Shown here in pieces: positions 1 to 8,163 of a stretch of 64,000 bases of DNA. The DNA is from an uncultured Pseudohongiella sp. GTDB taxonomy: Bacteria; Pseudomonadota; Gammaproteobacteria; Pseudomonadales; Pseudohongiellaceae. The position numbers were made by a program, and so were the translations under genes. The DNA is taken from the NCBI GenBank assembly GCA_902531515.1, contig CACAEJ010000002.1, positions 1 through 64,000 on the forward strand. The letters run 5' to 3'. The notes beneath the pieces are model-generated. The model was not told where the DNA came from and searched no databases. It saw nothing but the letters and a program-made list of their open reading frames with translations. Positions within the stretch are counted from its first letter, which is position 1. Each line of letters begins with the position of its first letter.

Positions 1-1
1 T

Positions 2-598
2 TCCAACGATACATTGGTTATTTTTACTGCAGATAACGGTTGTGCGCCTTACATAGGTGTTGAGGAAATGAATGAGAAGGGTCATTTTCCTAGTTATGTC
101 TTTCGTGGCTACAAGTCTGATATTTTTGAGGGAGGCCACAGAATACCATTCCTTGCGCGCTGGCCTAACCGAATCGAAGCGGGTAGCAGTTCCAACGAGA
201 CTATTTGTCTAACTGATCTTTTGAAAACTTGTGCTGCTATGAATAATGTGAACGTGCCTAGCTTGGCTGGGGAAGACAGTTATAATATTCTGCCCGCACT
301 CGTCGGTAGCGACTTAAACTCACCAATTCGAGAAGCCACAATATCTACTGCTGGGAATGGAGCTTTTTCAGTTCGTCAAGGTAGATGGAAATTAGAACTA
401 ACTGGAAGCACAGGTGGGTATGGCAATATTTCTCAAGAGGAGGTTGCTGCTCAAGGCTTACCTCCTGTCCAATTGTATGACCTAGAAAATGATATTGGTG
501 AAACCAATAATGTATATGCTGAGTACCCCGACGTAGTAAGTCGGTTGACTTCGCTTTTAGAATCGTACAGGGGAAATGATCGGAGTACCCCGATATAG
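2..598 (+). CDS. Sulfatase, C-terminal fragment (cut by window edge)
   Basis: Open reading frame already running at the left edge. The first visible residues SNDTLVIFTADNG match the late sulfatase/alkaline-phosphatase-superfamily motif in which Asp and Asn bind the active-site metal. FEGGHRIPFLARWP follows, the usual loop before the C-terminal subdomain, and the protein ends with VQLYDLENDIGETNNV, the sulfatase tail strand. The TTG at 14 chosen by the ORF track lies inside this motif and is not the true start. The N-terminal Cys/Ser-x-Pro-x-Arg formylglycine site is outside the window, so activity and substrate cannot be judged. Class (arylsulfatase-like) is confident. Confidence 0.9.
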   Translation, partial: SNDTLVIFTADNGCAPYIGVEEMNEKGHFPSYVFRGYKSDIFEGGHRIPFLARWPNRIEAGSSSNETICLTDLLKTCAAMNNVNVPSLAGEDSYNILPALVGSDLNSPIREATISTAGNGAFSVRQGRWKLELTGSTGGYGNISQEEVAAQGLPPVQLYDLENDIGETNNVYAEYPDVVSRLTSLLESYRGNDRSTPI

Positions 599-647
599 AG
601 TGCTTATTGAAACGCATTAACGGATTTAGAGACGGATAATTACGGTT

Positions 648-1133
648 ATGAAAAATTTGCTTACTATAGAATCAAATTTTAGAGGGATGCTTTTAATTAC
701 AGTGTTAATTATCACTCTTTATTTAAGCATTAGTATGGATGGACCTTCGGCTCAACAAGTTACTCAACCATTGGCCGTAAATTTGGACGAGCTAGATTGG
801 GGACCGCCTGGTGGCGGTAACGGATCACCCGCTGGCTTGAGGACTGCCCGACAAGGGGTAGACCCTAAAACTGGTGGACAAACCTATTACGCGATGTTTC
901 CAGCCGGTTCACATTTTGATTTGCACTGGCACACTTATGATGAGCATGTTGTGGTTGTAAAAGGAGAGTTGACAATAGAACTTGGTGACGAGGTTTATGA
1001 ATTGAGCACAGGGAGTTATATAGTCATTCCCGGAAAGCTGAATCACTCGTGGGATGTGCCTGAGGGCGGAGATGAGGCAGTCATTTTAGTCAGGCGAGCA
1101 GGGCCGGCTGATTTTCACTACGTCACTGACTGA
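648..1133 (+). CDS. Exported cupin-domain protein
   Basis: 161 residues. A hydrophobic N-terminus (roughly residues 12-36, ending near SAQQ) looks like a signal peptide or anchor, so the cupin probably acts outside the cytoplasm. The single cupin core has motif 1 as HWHTYDEHVVVVKGE (two His, Glu, His) and motif 2 as GSYIVIPGKLNHSW with the last metal-ligand His, so a mononuclear metal site appears complete. An internal ATG at 687 would give a shorter signal peptide; neither start has a clear Shine-Dalgarno. Substrate is not predictable. Confidence 0.8.
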   Translation: MKNLLTIESNFRGMLLITVLIITLYLSISMDGPSAQQVTQPLAVNLDELDWGPPGGGNGSPAGLRTARQGVDPKTGGQTYYAMFPAGSHFDLHWHTYDEHVVVVKGELTIELGDEVYELSTGSYIVIPGKLNHSWDVPEGGDEAVILVRRAGPADFHYVTD

Positions 1134-1252
1134 TTTTGCTCTCATTATGGCACACAACAGCAATTACAATTTGTTGCAATTAATCAATGGTTTACGATGC
1201 TTTTGGTGTATGCTGCCGGGAATTGCGGTAGACTTTCATAGGAAGGACTTTT

Positions 1253-2452
1253 ATGATTTTAGTTTGCAAAATACGACCACTTTTTCCGGGGTTTCGAGTG
1301 ATGAAGACCACTATTAAAACGAATACAAAATTTACGTTAGGGGTATCCCTCAGCATATTGATGGCAGGATATGCCCAAAGTCAGTCAGGAGGCTTAAGCG
1401 CTGATTACCCTGAGTTGGAGCACTTATATAACGCCTTTGATGTCACTCAGGCTGGGATTTATGATGCTATCGCAGAAATTGGTGCGGACCCGGCTTCTGA
1501 GGGCGGAAGAATGGAGCTAAAAATGCACCTCGACATGATGGCTGACATGGATCATGGCGGTCATGGTGGGCATGGCGGCGGCATGATGATGGATATGGAC
1601 GGCCACTTTGGTCAGCTCGAAACCGAAGCTAGGATAGCCCTTGGTGAGTTGGTGCGAGGGAACCATTCAAAGGCGCAGGCAGAGGAGGCTTTTGGAAGTT
1701 CATCTGCTCTGACTCAAAACGCTGCGAGAGTTTTGGCGGAGGGTCGTTCTTTTGAGCGTGTTGTTTGGGATATTTTTTCAGATAATTCAACGAGCATTTA
1801 CCAAAAACAGATGGCGATCAATGAAGCTGTTCAGGAATATCAAAATAGTGAACCAAGAGCTGCTGTGTCTCTCTCACCCAAGACTGCAGACTTATACCTT
1901 GGACATATCTATGCTGATGCGTTTCGCATGGGGTATCCGAAATTAAGTGGTCTGTTGTACTCTAATCAGTGGCTGCAATTAGCGTCTCTTGAAGCAATTA
2001 TAATCGGGCAAGTTGATCCTCAATTTGGAGGACGAGTACCTCTGACGATGGAAAGGTATTGGAATAAAGTTGGTTCTGACACTGGGATGACTATGTTTCC
2101 AGCACCAACCGAAATGCCGAGTGCTCCGGCGATTTCTCCCCAGCTCTATAGTCAGGCGCCACAGGCCGCGATCATAATAGATAATCTAAACATGTTGGAG
2201 TCGGCACTAGCAGATGTTATCGCTTATCCGAACCTTCAGGATCGTGAATCTGTTATTGACCAGGTAGTAGCCCAATACACATCAGACGATATGTATTTGG
2301 CGGAAACAATGGAATATCTGCTGAATGCTTTACGTGGTGGTATTTTTAACCAGGGCGGGCCTGCAATTGGGGATTTATCTAGATCAGAGAGAAATCGATC
2401 GAGAGATGCCATGGGCATGAATCATACGATGATAATGTCTTCTCCAAATTAG
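1253..2452 (+). CDS. Exported His/Met-rich protein of unknown function
   Basis: 399 residues, not recognised. The start at 1253 has a strong AGGAAGG site 6 nt upstream; an internal ATG at 1301 would give a more typical signal peptide (MKTTIKTNTKFTLGV...AQS), so the N-terminus is ambiguous. The most striking segment, around residues 86-120, is DMDHGGHGGHGGGMMMDMDGHF, a low-complexity His/Met/Asp stretch of the kind that binds copper or nickel. The rest looks mostly helical. It is followed by a shared terminator and faces the GMC oxidoreductase gene. Metal binding is inference. Confidence 0.65.
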   Translation: MILVCKIRPLFPGFRVMKTTIKTNTKFTLGVSLSILMAGYAQSQSGGLSADYPELEHLYNAFDVTQAGIYDAIAEIGADPASEGGRMELKMHLDMMADMDHGGHGGHGGGMMMDMDGHFGQLETEARIALGELVRGNHSKAQAEEAFGSSSALTQNAARVLAEGRSFERVVWDIFSDNSTSIYQKQMAINEAVQEYQNSEPRAAVSLSPKTADLYLGHIYADAFRMGYPKLSGLLYSNQWLQLASLEAIIIGQVDPQFGGRVPLTMERYWNKVGSDTGMTMFPAPTEMPSAPAISPQLYSQAPQAAIIIDNLNMLESALADVIAYPNLQDRESVIDQVVAQYTSDDMYLAETMEYLLNALRGGIFNQGGPAIGDLSRSERNRSRDAMGMNHTMIMSSPN

Positions 2453-2472
2453 GGCCTATTTCTCTATTAAAG

Positions 2473-2505
2473 AAAACCCGATGTTCAAGGAGAGCATCGG
2501 GTTTT
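2473..2505. terminator. Bidirectional intrinsic terminator
   Basis: AACCCGATG (2475-2483) pairs perfectly with CATCGGGTT (2495-2503), flanked by A4 and T5 runs, so both strands can form hairpin plus U-tract. It separates the convergent 1253-2452 (+) and 2540-4237 (-) genes. Confidence 0.85.
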
Positions 2506-2539
2506 TATCTCCGATTTATTCGCTAAATCAGCTCGGGCA

Positions 2540-4237
2540 TTAAATCACTTTCTCTTGCATCAGTTTGACTGCGTGGTCGCATGCTCGGGCAGTGAAGGCC
2601 ATATATGAAATAGATGGATTCTGGCAGGCTGCGGAGGTCATAAAGGCACCGTCTGTCACGAAAAGGTTTGGAACATCGTGCGTCTGACACCACTTGTTTA
2701 ACACTGAATCTGACGGGTTATCGCCCATTCTGGCAGAACCCATTTCATGGATTCTGTTTCCGGGAACAGTCAAATTAACCGGATTTGAATTTATATTTGT
2801 GCATCCTGCTGCTTCTAGCATTGCAACAGCATCCTTTCTAGCTTCTTCAAGCATAATGTGTTCGTTTTCACCATAGCTTACATTGAATAAAGCAACTGGA
2901 TTACCCCACTTGTCGGTTTTAGAGGGATGCAAAGTTACGCGATTGTTTGGATTGGGCAGCTGTTCTCCAAACGCGCCTATGGATATTCGCCATGGCCCGG
3001 GTGACCGGTGAGCCTCCTTAAACTCTCGACCTATTCCTGCCATCTGACCACCAGCATTTCCCATGGGTGATGCGCTGCCTTGATAGCCAAAGCCTCGTGT
3101 ATAAGGTTTACCTTTTTCCGTAATGTTTGCATATCGAGGTATATAGATTCCGCCTGGACGACGACCAAAAACCTTTTGGGTCTCGAAGCCATGAATTATG
3201 CCGTTTGCACCTGCTCCACTGACATGGTCCATTAAGTTGCGACCGACTTGATCGGAGGTATTGGCTAGGCCGTTAGGGAATGCCTCAGATTTAGATTGAA
3301 GTAAAATCATTGCGGAGGCGATTGCTGATGCATTAAGGAAAACTAGTTGAGCAGAATAAAACCGGGGTTCCTTTGTTAGGGCATCAATTATGCGAACGCC
3401 GGTTACCCTCTTTGCCTCAGAATCGTACTCTACCGTTTGCACTATTGCATTGTGAACAATGGTCATATTGCCCGTTCGCTTTGCAGCTGGCAAGGTCGCG
3501 TGTAAGGAAGAAAAATAGGCCTTAAATGCGCATCCGAAGTGGCAGCGGTTTCGTGCTTGGCAGTTGGTTCTACCAAGGTCCCTTTGTTCGTCTGTAGCAT
3601 CCGTGAGGTGTGCGACCCTCGCTTGAATTACATTTCTTCCAGAAAACGTCGATTCTACTTTTGATTTAAATAACTTTTCTGCGTCTGTAAGTTCAAAGCC
3701 AGGCTGATAGATTCCGTCTGGTAATTGCTCTAAGCCGTCGCGATTGCCAGCCACTCCGACAAATTCTTCTACATAGTCATACCAAGGTTTTATCTCTTCG
3801 TAGCGCACAGGCCAGTCAATCGCTATTCCCTCGTCTTTGTTTGCGGTGAAATCCTGAGGACCCATTCTATACGATTGTCGGCTCCACATGATCGATCGCC
3901 CAGCTGTATGATAGCCTCGCAGCCAATCATATTTTGTGCCCTCAACGGTCTCATAGGGGTGCTCATCATCTTTCACCCAAAAATGTTTATTTGACTCTTT
4001 TACGGCGTAAGCTACACCAGGATATTGTTTGAAATAGTGCTTCTCGATTTCATCTTGAGAGATACGGTCTAAGTTCTTTTGCTCCCAGGGAGGCAGTTGA
4101 TCTACATAGTCACGCTCGGGCTTTATCTCTGGGCCCCTCTCTAATACAAGTACTTTGAGACCTCGCTCACACAATTCCTTTGCGCTCCATCCTCCACTCA
4201 TACCAGAGCCTACTACTATTGCATCAAAATCAGTCAA
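2540..4237 (-). CDS. GMC-family FAD-dependent oxidoreductase
   Basis: 565 residues. The N-terminus carries the dinucleotide motif VVGSGMSGGWSAKE followed by VLVLERG, the FAD ADP-binding fold. The C-terminal GMC domain shows HEMGSARMG with the catalytic His region and NLFVTDGAFMTSAACQNPSISYMA with the conserved Asn-Pro. The sequence resembles the flavoprotein subunit of gluconate/alcohol-type membrane dehydrogenases. The gene lies 38 nt after 4276-4794, which encodes the matching small subunit, so the two probably form one periplasmic complex. No signal peptide is visible; export with the Tat-routed partner is inferred from known family members. The sugar or alcohol substrate is unknown. Confidence 0.9.
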   Translation of the reverse strand: MTDFDAIVVGSGMSGGWSAKELCERGLKVLVLERGPEIKPERDYVDQLPPWEQKNLDRISQDEIEKHYFKQYPGVAYAVKESNKHFWVKDDEHPYETVEGTKYDWLRGYHTAGRSIMWSRQSYRMGPQDFTANKDEGIAIDWPVRYEEIKPWYDYVEEFVGVAGNRDGLEQLPDGIYQPGFELTDAEKLFKSKVESTFSGRNVIQARVAHLTDATDEQRDLGRTNCQARNRCHFGCAFKAYFSSLHATLPAAKRTGNMTIVHNAIVQTVEYDSEAKRVTGVRIIDALTKEPRFYSAQLVFLNASAIASAMILLQSKSEAFPNGLANTSDQVGRNLMDHVSGAGANGIIHGFETQKVFGRRPGGIYIPRYANITEKGKPYTRGFGYQGSASPMGNAGGQMAGIGREFKEAHRSPGPWRISIGAFGEQLPNPNNRVTLHPSKTDKWGNPVALFNVSYGENEHIMLEEARKDAVAMLEAAGCTNINSNPVNLTVPGNRIHEMGSARMGDNPSDSVLNKWCQTHDVPNLFVTDGAFMTSAACQNPSISYMAFTARACDHAVKLMQEKVI

Positions 4238-4275
4238 ACTAAATTCTCCCCGTCCCTATCTCAAAAAGTTTTTCT

Positions 4276-4794
4276 CTAGATTTCTACCCGAGGATCCCAT
4301 TTTCCGGGAACAGCCATCCACTTTTGCTCAAGCAGTGCACCGTCTTCGGAGGCGAAATAAGCTTGGGTTATTAAGCCTTTCAGAGATCTATATTCGGTAT
4401 ATTCACGGGGGCGGCCTTTGAATGCTTTGGCGTCTAGTTCAGCCAAGCGGCTAATTGCATTACCCTCGTCAAGTATTAAGTAATCAGCACCAAGCTGACT
4501 CTGGATTTTTTCTACTCCGCGGTGATGATTTTCTTTCGTTTCAGCGTTGGCCCATTCAGCCATCAAACCGTCAAGGAAACCTGGAACATTGACATCGATG
4601 GCCCCGGGCGTCTCAGTTCGGGGGATAAGTAAATCGCTAATTTTTGAAATCCAGGCACTTTCTTTTTCACTATAGAATTTTGTTATGCCATTGACGGAAT
4701 TATCTACTCTCGCAATATCACCACAGGAACTAAGTAAAGAGCCGCCTCCTATAGATACGATTAGGCCTTTCAGGACTTCACGACGCGTTTTCAT
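4276..4794 (-). CDS. Gluconate 2-dehydrogenase subunit 3 family protein (Tat lipoprotein)
   Basis: 172 residues. The N-terminus has twin arginines (TRREVLKG), a hydrophobic stretch and a lipobox ending LLSSC, so the protein is predicted to be Tat-exported and lipid-anchored. The body fits the gluconate 2-dehydrogenase subunit 3 family (WISKISDLLIPRTETPGAIDVNVPGF and a C-terminal FxGRPREYTEYRSLKGLITQAYFAS). In this family the small subunit carries the GMC flavoprotein through the Tat pathway and supports the complex. It is directly upstream of the GMC gene on the same strand. Confidence 0.85.
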   Translation of the reverse strand: MKTRREVLKGLIVSIGGGSLLSSCGDIARVDNSVNGITKFYSEKESAWISKISDLLIPRTETPGAIDVNVPGFLDGLMAEWANAETKENHHRGVEKIQSQLGADYLILDEGNAISRLAELDAKAFKGRPREYTEYRSLKGLITQAYFASEDGALLEQKWMAVPGKWDPRVEI

Positions 4795-4881
4795 AAGTTT
4801 TCTCTTTCCGTGTTTTCTCTATTGTTAAGAATAAAAAAAAATTGGGCAGAATAATAGATTGAAATCCAAAAACTTGAACAT

Positions 4882-4913
4882 AAAAAAGGCCAACTGGTAA
4901 ATCCAGTCGGCCC
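4882..4913 (-). terminator. Intrinsic terminator of the first heme-PHM gene
   Basis: GGCCAACTGG (4888-4897) pairs with CCAGTCGGCC (4903-4912) with one mismatch. The A6 run at 4882-4887 becomes the U-tract on the minus strand, 65 nt after the stop of 4978-6333. Confidence 0.8.
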
Positions 4914-4977
4914 GTTTTACGGCTTGTTTATTAGCTACGTGCTTACTATATAGTGCTACATATGCTCGGCCAGATAT

Positions 4978-6333
4978 TTAGTCCTGTCCAGCTAATGATC
5001 GCGACTCTCTCTCCTTTCTATCGGCGACAAGCTTCTCATACCCCTCGTCATCGAGATGGGTAATCGCAAGCCATGCATGAGTCATTTCATCACCTGTTCT
5101 ACTCCCTCCAACGACCCACTGGTCGGGGTCTGGATTGTTGGGATTATCTGCAGTGTTGTCATACCATTGTTTAAGGACTAAGACAGCGCCTGCTGGAATC
5201 AACGGTGCTACATCTGGGTCATAGATGTGGCTATGGTGCCATGTGGCACTCCATTTAGAAATTTGGCTGATTTGCTCGGTACGACCAGTCTCAGGATAAA
5301 ATATCTCAAGGGATGCCGCGTTCATTCTTAGGTGTCCATGAGGCTGAAAGCTATCCAAACGAATCGGATGGTCAAAAGAGTGAAAACCTTGAGTCATCTG
5401 ATAACCGTTGGGTGGTATCACTAGATCGTCTTGCTCTTCAATTCTATAAAGAGCTAAATCTTGTTTGTAGATGTTCTCATTGCTTTCATACCCTTCCTCG
5501 TGAAACCAAAGGCCTATTTCAACAACATTATCCTTTATCACTTCACCTTGGGCTGTCGCACCGACGCCCCCAGGGTACATGTGAATACTCCATGCGATTT
5601 GCGCGCCGGCGGGGATTGTTCGACAAACTCCTTCGGGAACCATTTCGCCCCACTTACCCATGGCGTATTCAGTGAGCATACCTTGTCGATCAAGCTCACC
5701 TTCCTCATTTTCGAGGAGTACAGACGAGTTAGCGTGATGAACTACTGCTGCAGCATCGCCCCGAGGTTTCACTTGTACAGCCTTTATACAGCGATCGGAA
5801 GTAATTCCAGGATCAACGATTTCGTTGCTCCATAGATCGTTACCGCTTGCTGGTATGTCGTAAGAGTTTGACGGCACGATTAAATCTGGCTGACCTAACT
5901 GAGCCGCGAAATTCCACTCAGTTGGATCTCTTAGCTGGTAGGGGGGTGGGGAAGAGTCTGGGTCACCCAGAGGAGCTCCTTGCTCTACCCATGCGACAAT
6001 CTGCTCGATTTCCTCTTGCTCCAAGCGCCAATCACCTATTAGGTGTTGAATACCAATACCTTGATCATAAGCGTATGGAGGCATCTCTCTGTTAGCGACT
6101 TTGTAAGAAATTAAAGGTGCCCAAGGTCTAACTTGGTCATAGGTCTCAAATTGCATTGGACCGATACCACCATCTTGATGGCAGACGACGCAGTTTTCGT
6201 TGATTATCTGCCCTATTTGGCCGTTGTAGGTCAACTCATGTTCGCCGTCTTGGGCATATAAACTTGTTTGTAATCCGCAGGTTACAAAAGCTGCAACCAA
6301 AATACGTGTGCTGACTCTCCAAGTGCTTTTCAT
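4978..6333 (-). CDS. Exported cytochrome c / PHM-like copper monooxygenase fusion (copy 1)
   Basis: The track ORF starts at 6462, but AAGGAGA just upstream of the ATG at 6333 and a signal peptide beginning MKSTWRVST favour a 451-residue protein, matching its neighbours (448 and 449). One heme c site (CVVCH, residues 48-52) opens the mature protein. The remainder resembles type II copper ascorbate-dependent monooxygenases: AVVHHANS and WSIHMYPGG match the three CuH histidines, FQPHGHLRMNAASL the CuM His-x-His, and RTGDEMTHAW the CuM Met. Predicted periplasmic monooxygenase or redox protein; substrate unknown. It has its own terminator and is the most divergent of three tandem copies. Confidence 0.8.
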   Translation of the reverse strand: MKSTWRVSTRILVAAFVTCGLQTSLYAQDGEHELTYNGQIGQIINENCVVCHQDGGIGPMQFETYDQVRPWAPLISYKVANREMPPYAYDQGIGIQHLIGDWRLEQEEIEQIVAWVEQGAPLGDPDSSPPPYQLRDPTEWNFAAQLGQPDLIVPSNSYDIPASGNDLWSNEIVDPGITSDRCIKAVQVKPRGDAAAVVHHANSSVLLENEEGELDRQGMLTEYAMGKWGEMVPEGVCRTIPAGAQIAWSIHMYPGGVGATAQGEVIKDNVVEIGLWFHEEGYESNENIYKQDLALYRIEEQDDLVIPPNGYQMTQGFHSFDHPIRLDSFQPHGHLRMNAASLEIFYPETGRTEQISQISKWSATWHHSHIYDPDVAPLIPAGAVLVLKQWYDNTADNPNNPDPDQWVVGGSRTGDEMTHAWLAITHLDDEGYEKLVADRKERESRSLAGQD

Positions 6334-6541
6334 CAATGTCTCCTTTATTTCAAGGTTATCCTGTTTCGTATCAAAATCTTTTTCGCCGGACCTTGGTTTT
6401 AAGCACATGAGTCTACCTTTTTTCACTTGTCTGAAAAAGACATATCTTCTAAAAAATTGCATTTTCGTAGATTAGTTAATCCTAAGAGATCATGCGATTA
6501 GACAGTCGTTAGAGGCTCTGGCTTGCAATTGGGACAGATAC

Positions 6542-6577
6542 AAAAAAGCCGGATGATTTTGTTATCACCCGGCTTTT
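6542..6577 (-). terminator. Intrinsic terminator of the second heme-PHM gene
   Basis: AAAAGCCGG-A-TGAT pairs with ATCA-C-CCGGCTTTT; the A-run at 6542-6547 supplies the minus-strand U-tract. It separates copies 1 and 2 of the tandem array. Confidence 0.8.
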
Positions 6578-6623
6578 CTTACTTACTATTTAGTTGCTTC
6601 TTTTGGACAAGTGACCGTAATTT

Positions 6624-7973
6624 CTAATCCTGTCCTGCAAGAGATCGTTGTTCTGCTTCCTTACGCTCAGCAGCTAATTTCTCATAGCCTTCATCATCCA
6701 AGTGAGTCACAGCAATCCAAGCATGAGACATTTCGTCGCCGGTTCGGCTACCACCATAAACCCATTGGTCTGGATCAGGGTTATTGGGGTTGTCTGCAGT
6801 GTTGTCATACCATTGCTTTATGACCAACACCGCTCCGACCGGCAGCAATGGTGCTACATCTGGGTCGTAAATATGGCTATGATGCCAAGTCGCACTCCAG
6901 TTAGAAATTTGACTCAACTGCTCGGTTCTTCCAGTTTCAGGGTAGAAAACCTCTAAAGAGGCAGCATTCATCCTAAGATGTCCATGTGGTTGGAAGCTAT
7001 CTATCCGAACAGGGTGATCCCAAGAATGGAAACCTTGAGTCATCGCGTAGCCATTTGGAGGCACAATCAAATTACCGTTCTCATAGCCTTCGCGTAATTG
7101 ATAGGCTTTAAGATCTTGTCGGTATGGGTTCGAAGTTTCTTCAAAGTCGTCTTCGTGAAACCAAATCCCGAGCTCGACAACATTATCCTTAACGGCTTCC
7201 CCCTGCGCAGTAGCACCAACTCCGCCCGGATACATGTGGATATCCCAGAATATACGGGAGTCGCCAGGCATTTCACGGCATACGCCTTCTGGCATTAACT
7301 CGCCCCACTTACCCATAGCGTATTCTGTAAGCTGGCTAAAATCTTCATAGTCGCCATCTTCATTCATTACTTCAATTGAAGGATTTGAGTGGTGTACAAC
7401 GGCTCTTGCATCGCCCCTTGGCTTAACTTGCATCGCCTTAATGCAGCGCTGATCGCTCAATCCCGTGTCTACGTAATGCTTGTGCCACAGGTCGTTACCG
7501 CCGGCGGGGATATCTATAGGAATGGAAGCAATAACAAGGTCTGGTTCGCCGAATTGCGGCTCAAAATTCCAAGCGTCTGATGCTGGAAGCTCTGGGGCTG
7601 TGGGGACTATATCTGCCGGCCCCATCGGTGATCCGCTGTTGACCCAAGCAACAACCGTATCGATTTCGTCTTGAGAAAGCCTCCAGTCCCCTTCTAAGTC
7701 TTGGATGCCAATACCATGATCGTAGGCGTAAGGAGGCATTTCTCTGCTTGCGACCTTAAGCTGAATCAGTGGCGCCCATGGGCGGACCTGATCATAGTTT
7801 TCAAATTGCATTGGCCCAATGCCACCTTCTCTGTGACACACGACGCAATTTTCATTGATTATCTGCGCTACATGAGTGTTGTAGGTGATTTCAGATTCTT
7901 GTGCGTTAGCAACACTAAAACCCAAAAGTGAAGCACAAGATAATAAGCCTATGATTTCCTTGATTTTTTTCAT
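6624..7973 (-). CDS. Exported cytochrome c / PHM-like copper monooxygenase fusion (copy 2)
   Basis: 449 residues with a Sec signal peptide (MKKIKEIIGLLSCASLLGFSVANAQ) and heme motif CVVCHREGGIGPMQF. The copper-ligand motifs are intact: AVVHHSNP, WDIHMYPGG, FQPHGHLRMN and TGDEMSHAW. It is close to copy 3 along its whole length, with long stretches nearly identical even at DNA level, and ends in the same ERxSLAGQD-type tail (EQRSLAGQD). Its own terminator lies downstream, so it is probably transcribed separately. By analogy with PHM, CuH would accept electrons and CuM activate oxygen; the fused heme could replace ascorbate as reductant. That role is inference. Confidence 0.82.
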   Translation of the reverse strand: MKKIKEIIGLLSCASLLGFSVANAQESEITYNTHVAQIINENCVVCHREGGIGPMQFENYDQVRPWAPLIQLKVASREMPPYAYDHGIGIQDLEGDWRLSQDEIDTVVAWVNSGSPMGPADIVPTAPELPASDAWNFEPQFGEPDLVIASIPIDIPAGGNDLWHKHYVDTGLSDQRCIKAMQVKPRGDARAVVHHSNPSIEVMNEDGDYEDFSQLTEYAMGKWGELMPEGVCREMPGDSRIFWDIHMYPGGVGATAQGEAVKDNVVELGIWFHEDDFEETSNPYRQDLKAYQLREGYENGNLIVPPNGYAMTQGFHSWDHPVRIDSFQPHGHLRMNAASLEVFYPETGRTEQLSQISNWSATWHHSHIYDPDVAPLLPVGAVLVIKQWYDNTADNPNNPDPDQWVYGGSRTGDEMSHAWIAVTHLDDEGYEKLAAERKEAEQRSLAGQD

Positions 7974-8100
7974 TTCGTTAATCCTCTTAACAAGAAAAGG
8001 GGGATTTTTACAATAGTCCCTAGTCTACACCTTTCTGAGGTTGCGAAGAAGTACTGATGGGATTCAAACGCAATAATTTGTAATTTTATTACGCACAAAT

Positions 8101-8133
8101 AAAAAGGCCCACCAGCTTTAGCTGATAGGCCTT
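8101..8133 (-). terminator. Intrinsic terminator of the third heme-PHM gene
   Basis: AAGGCC...CAGC-ttta-GCTG...GGCCTT forms an interrupted hairpin, with AAAAA on the plus strand giving the minus-strand U-tract. It lies 31 nt after the stop of 8164-9510. Confidence 0.75.
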
Positions 8134-8163
8134 ACTTATACAAAAAGTGCTTTACGCGACTGA

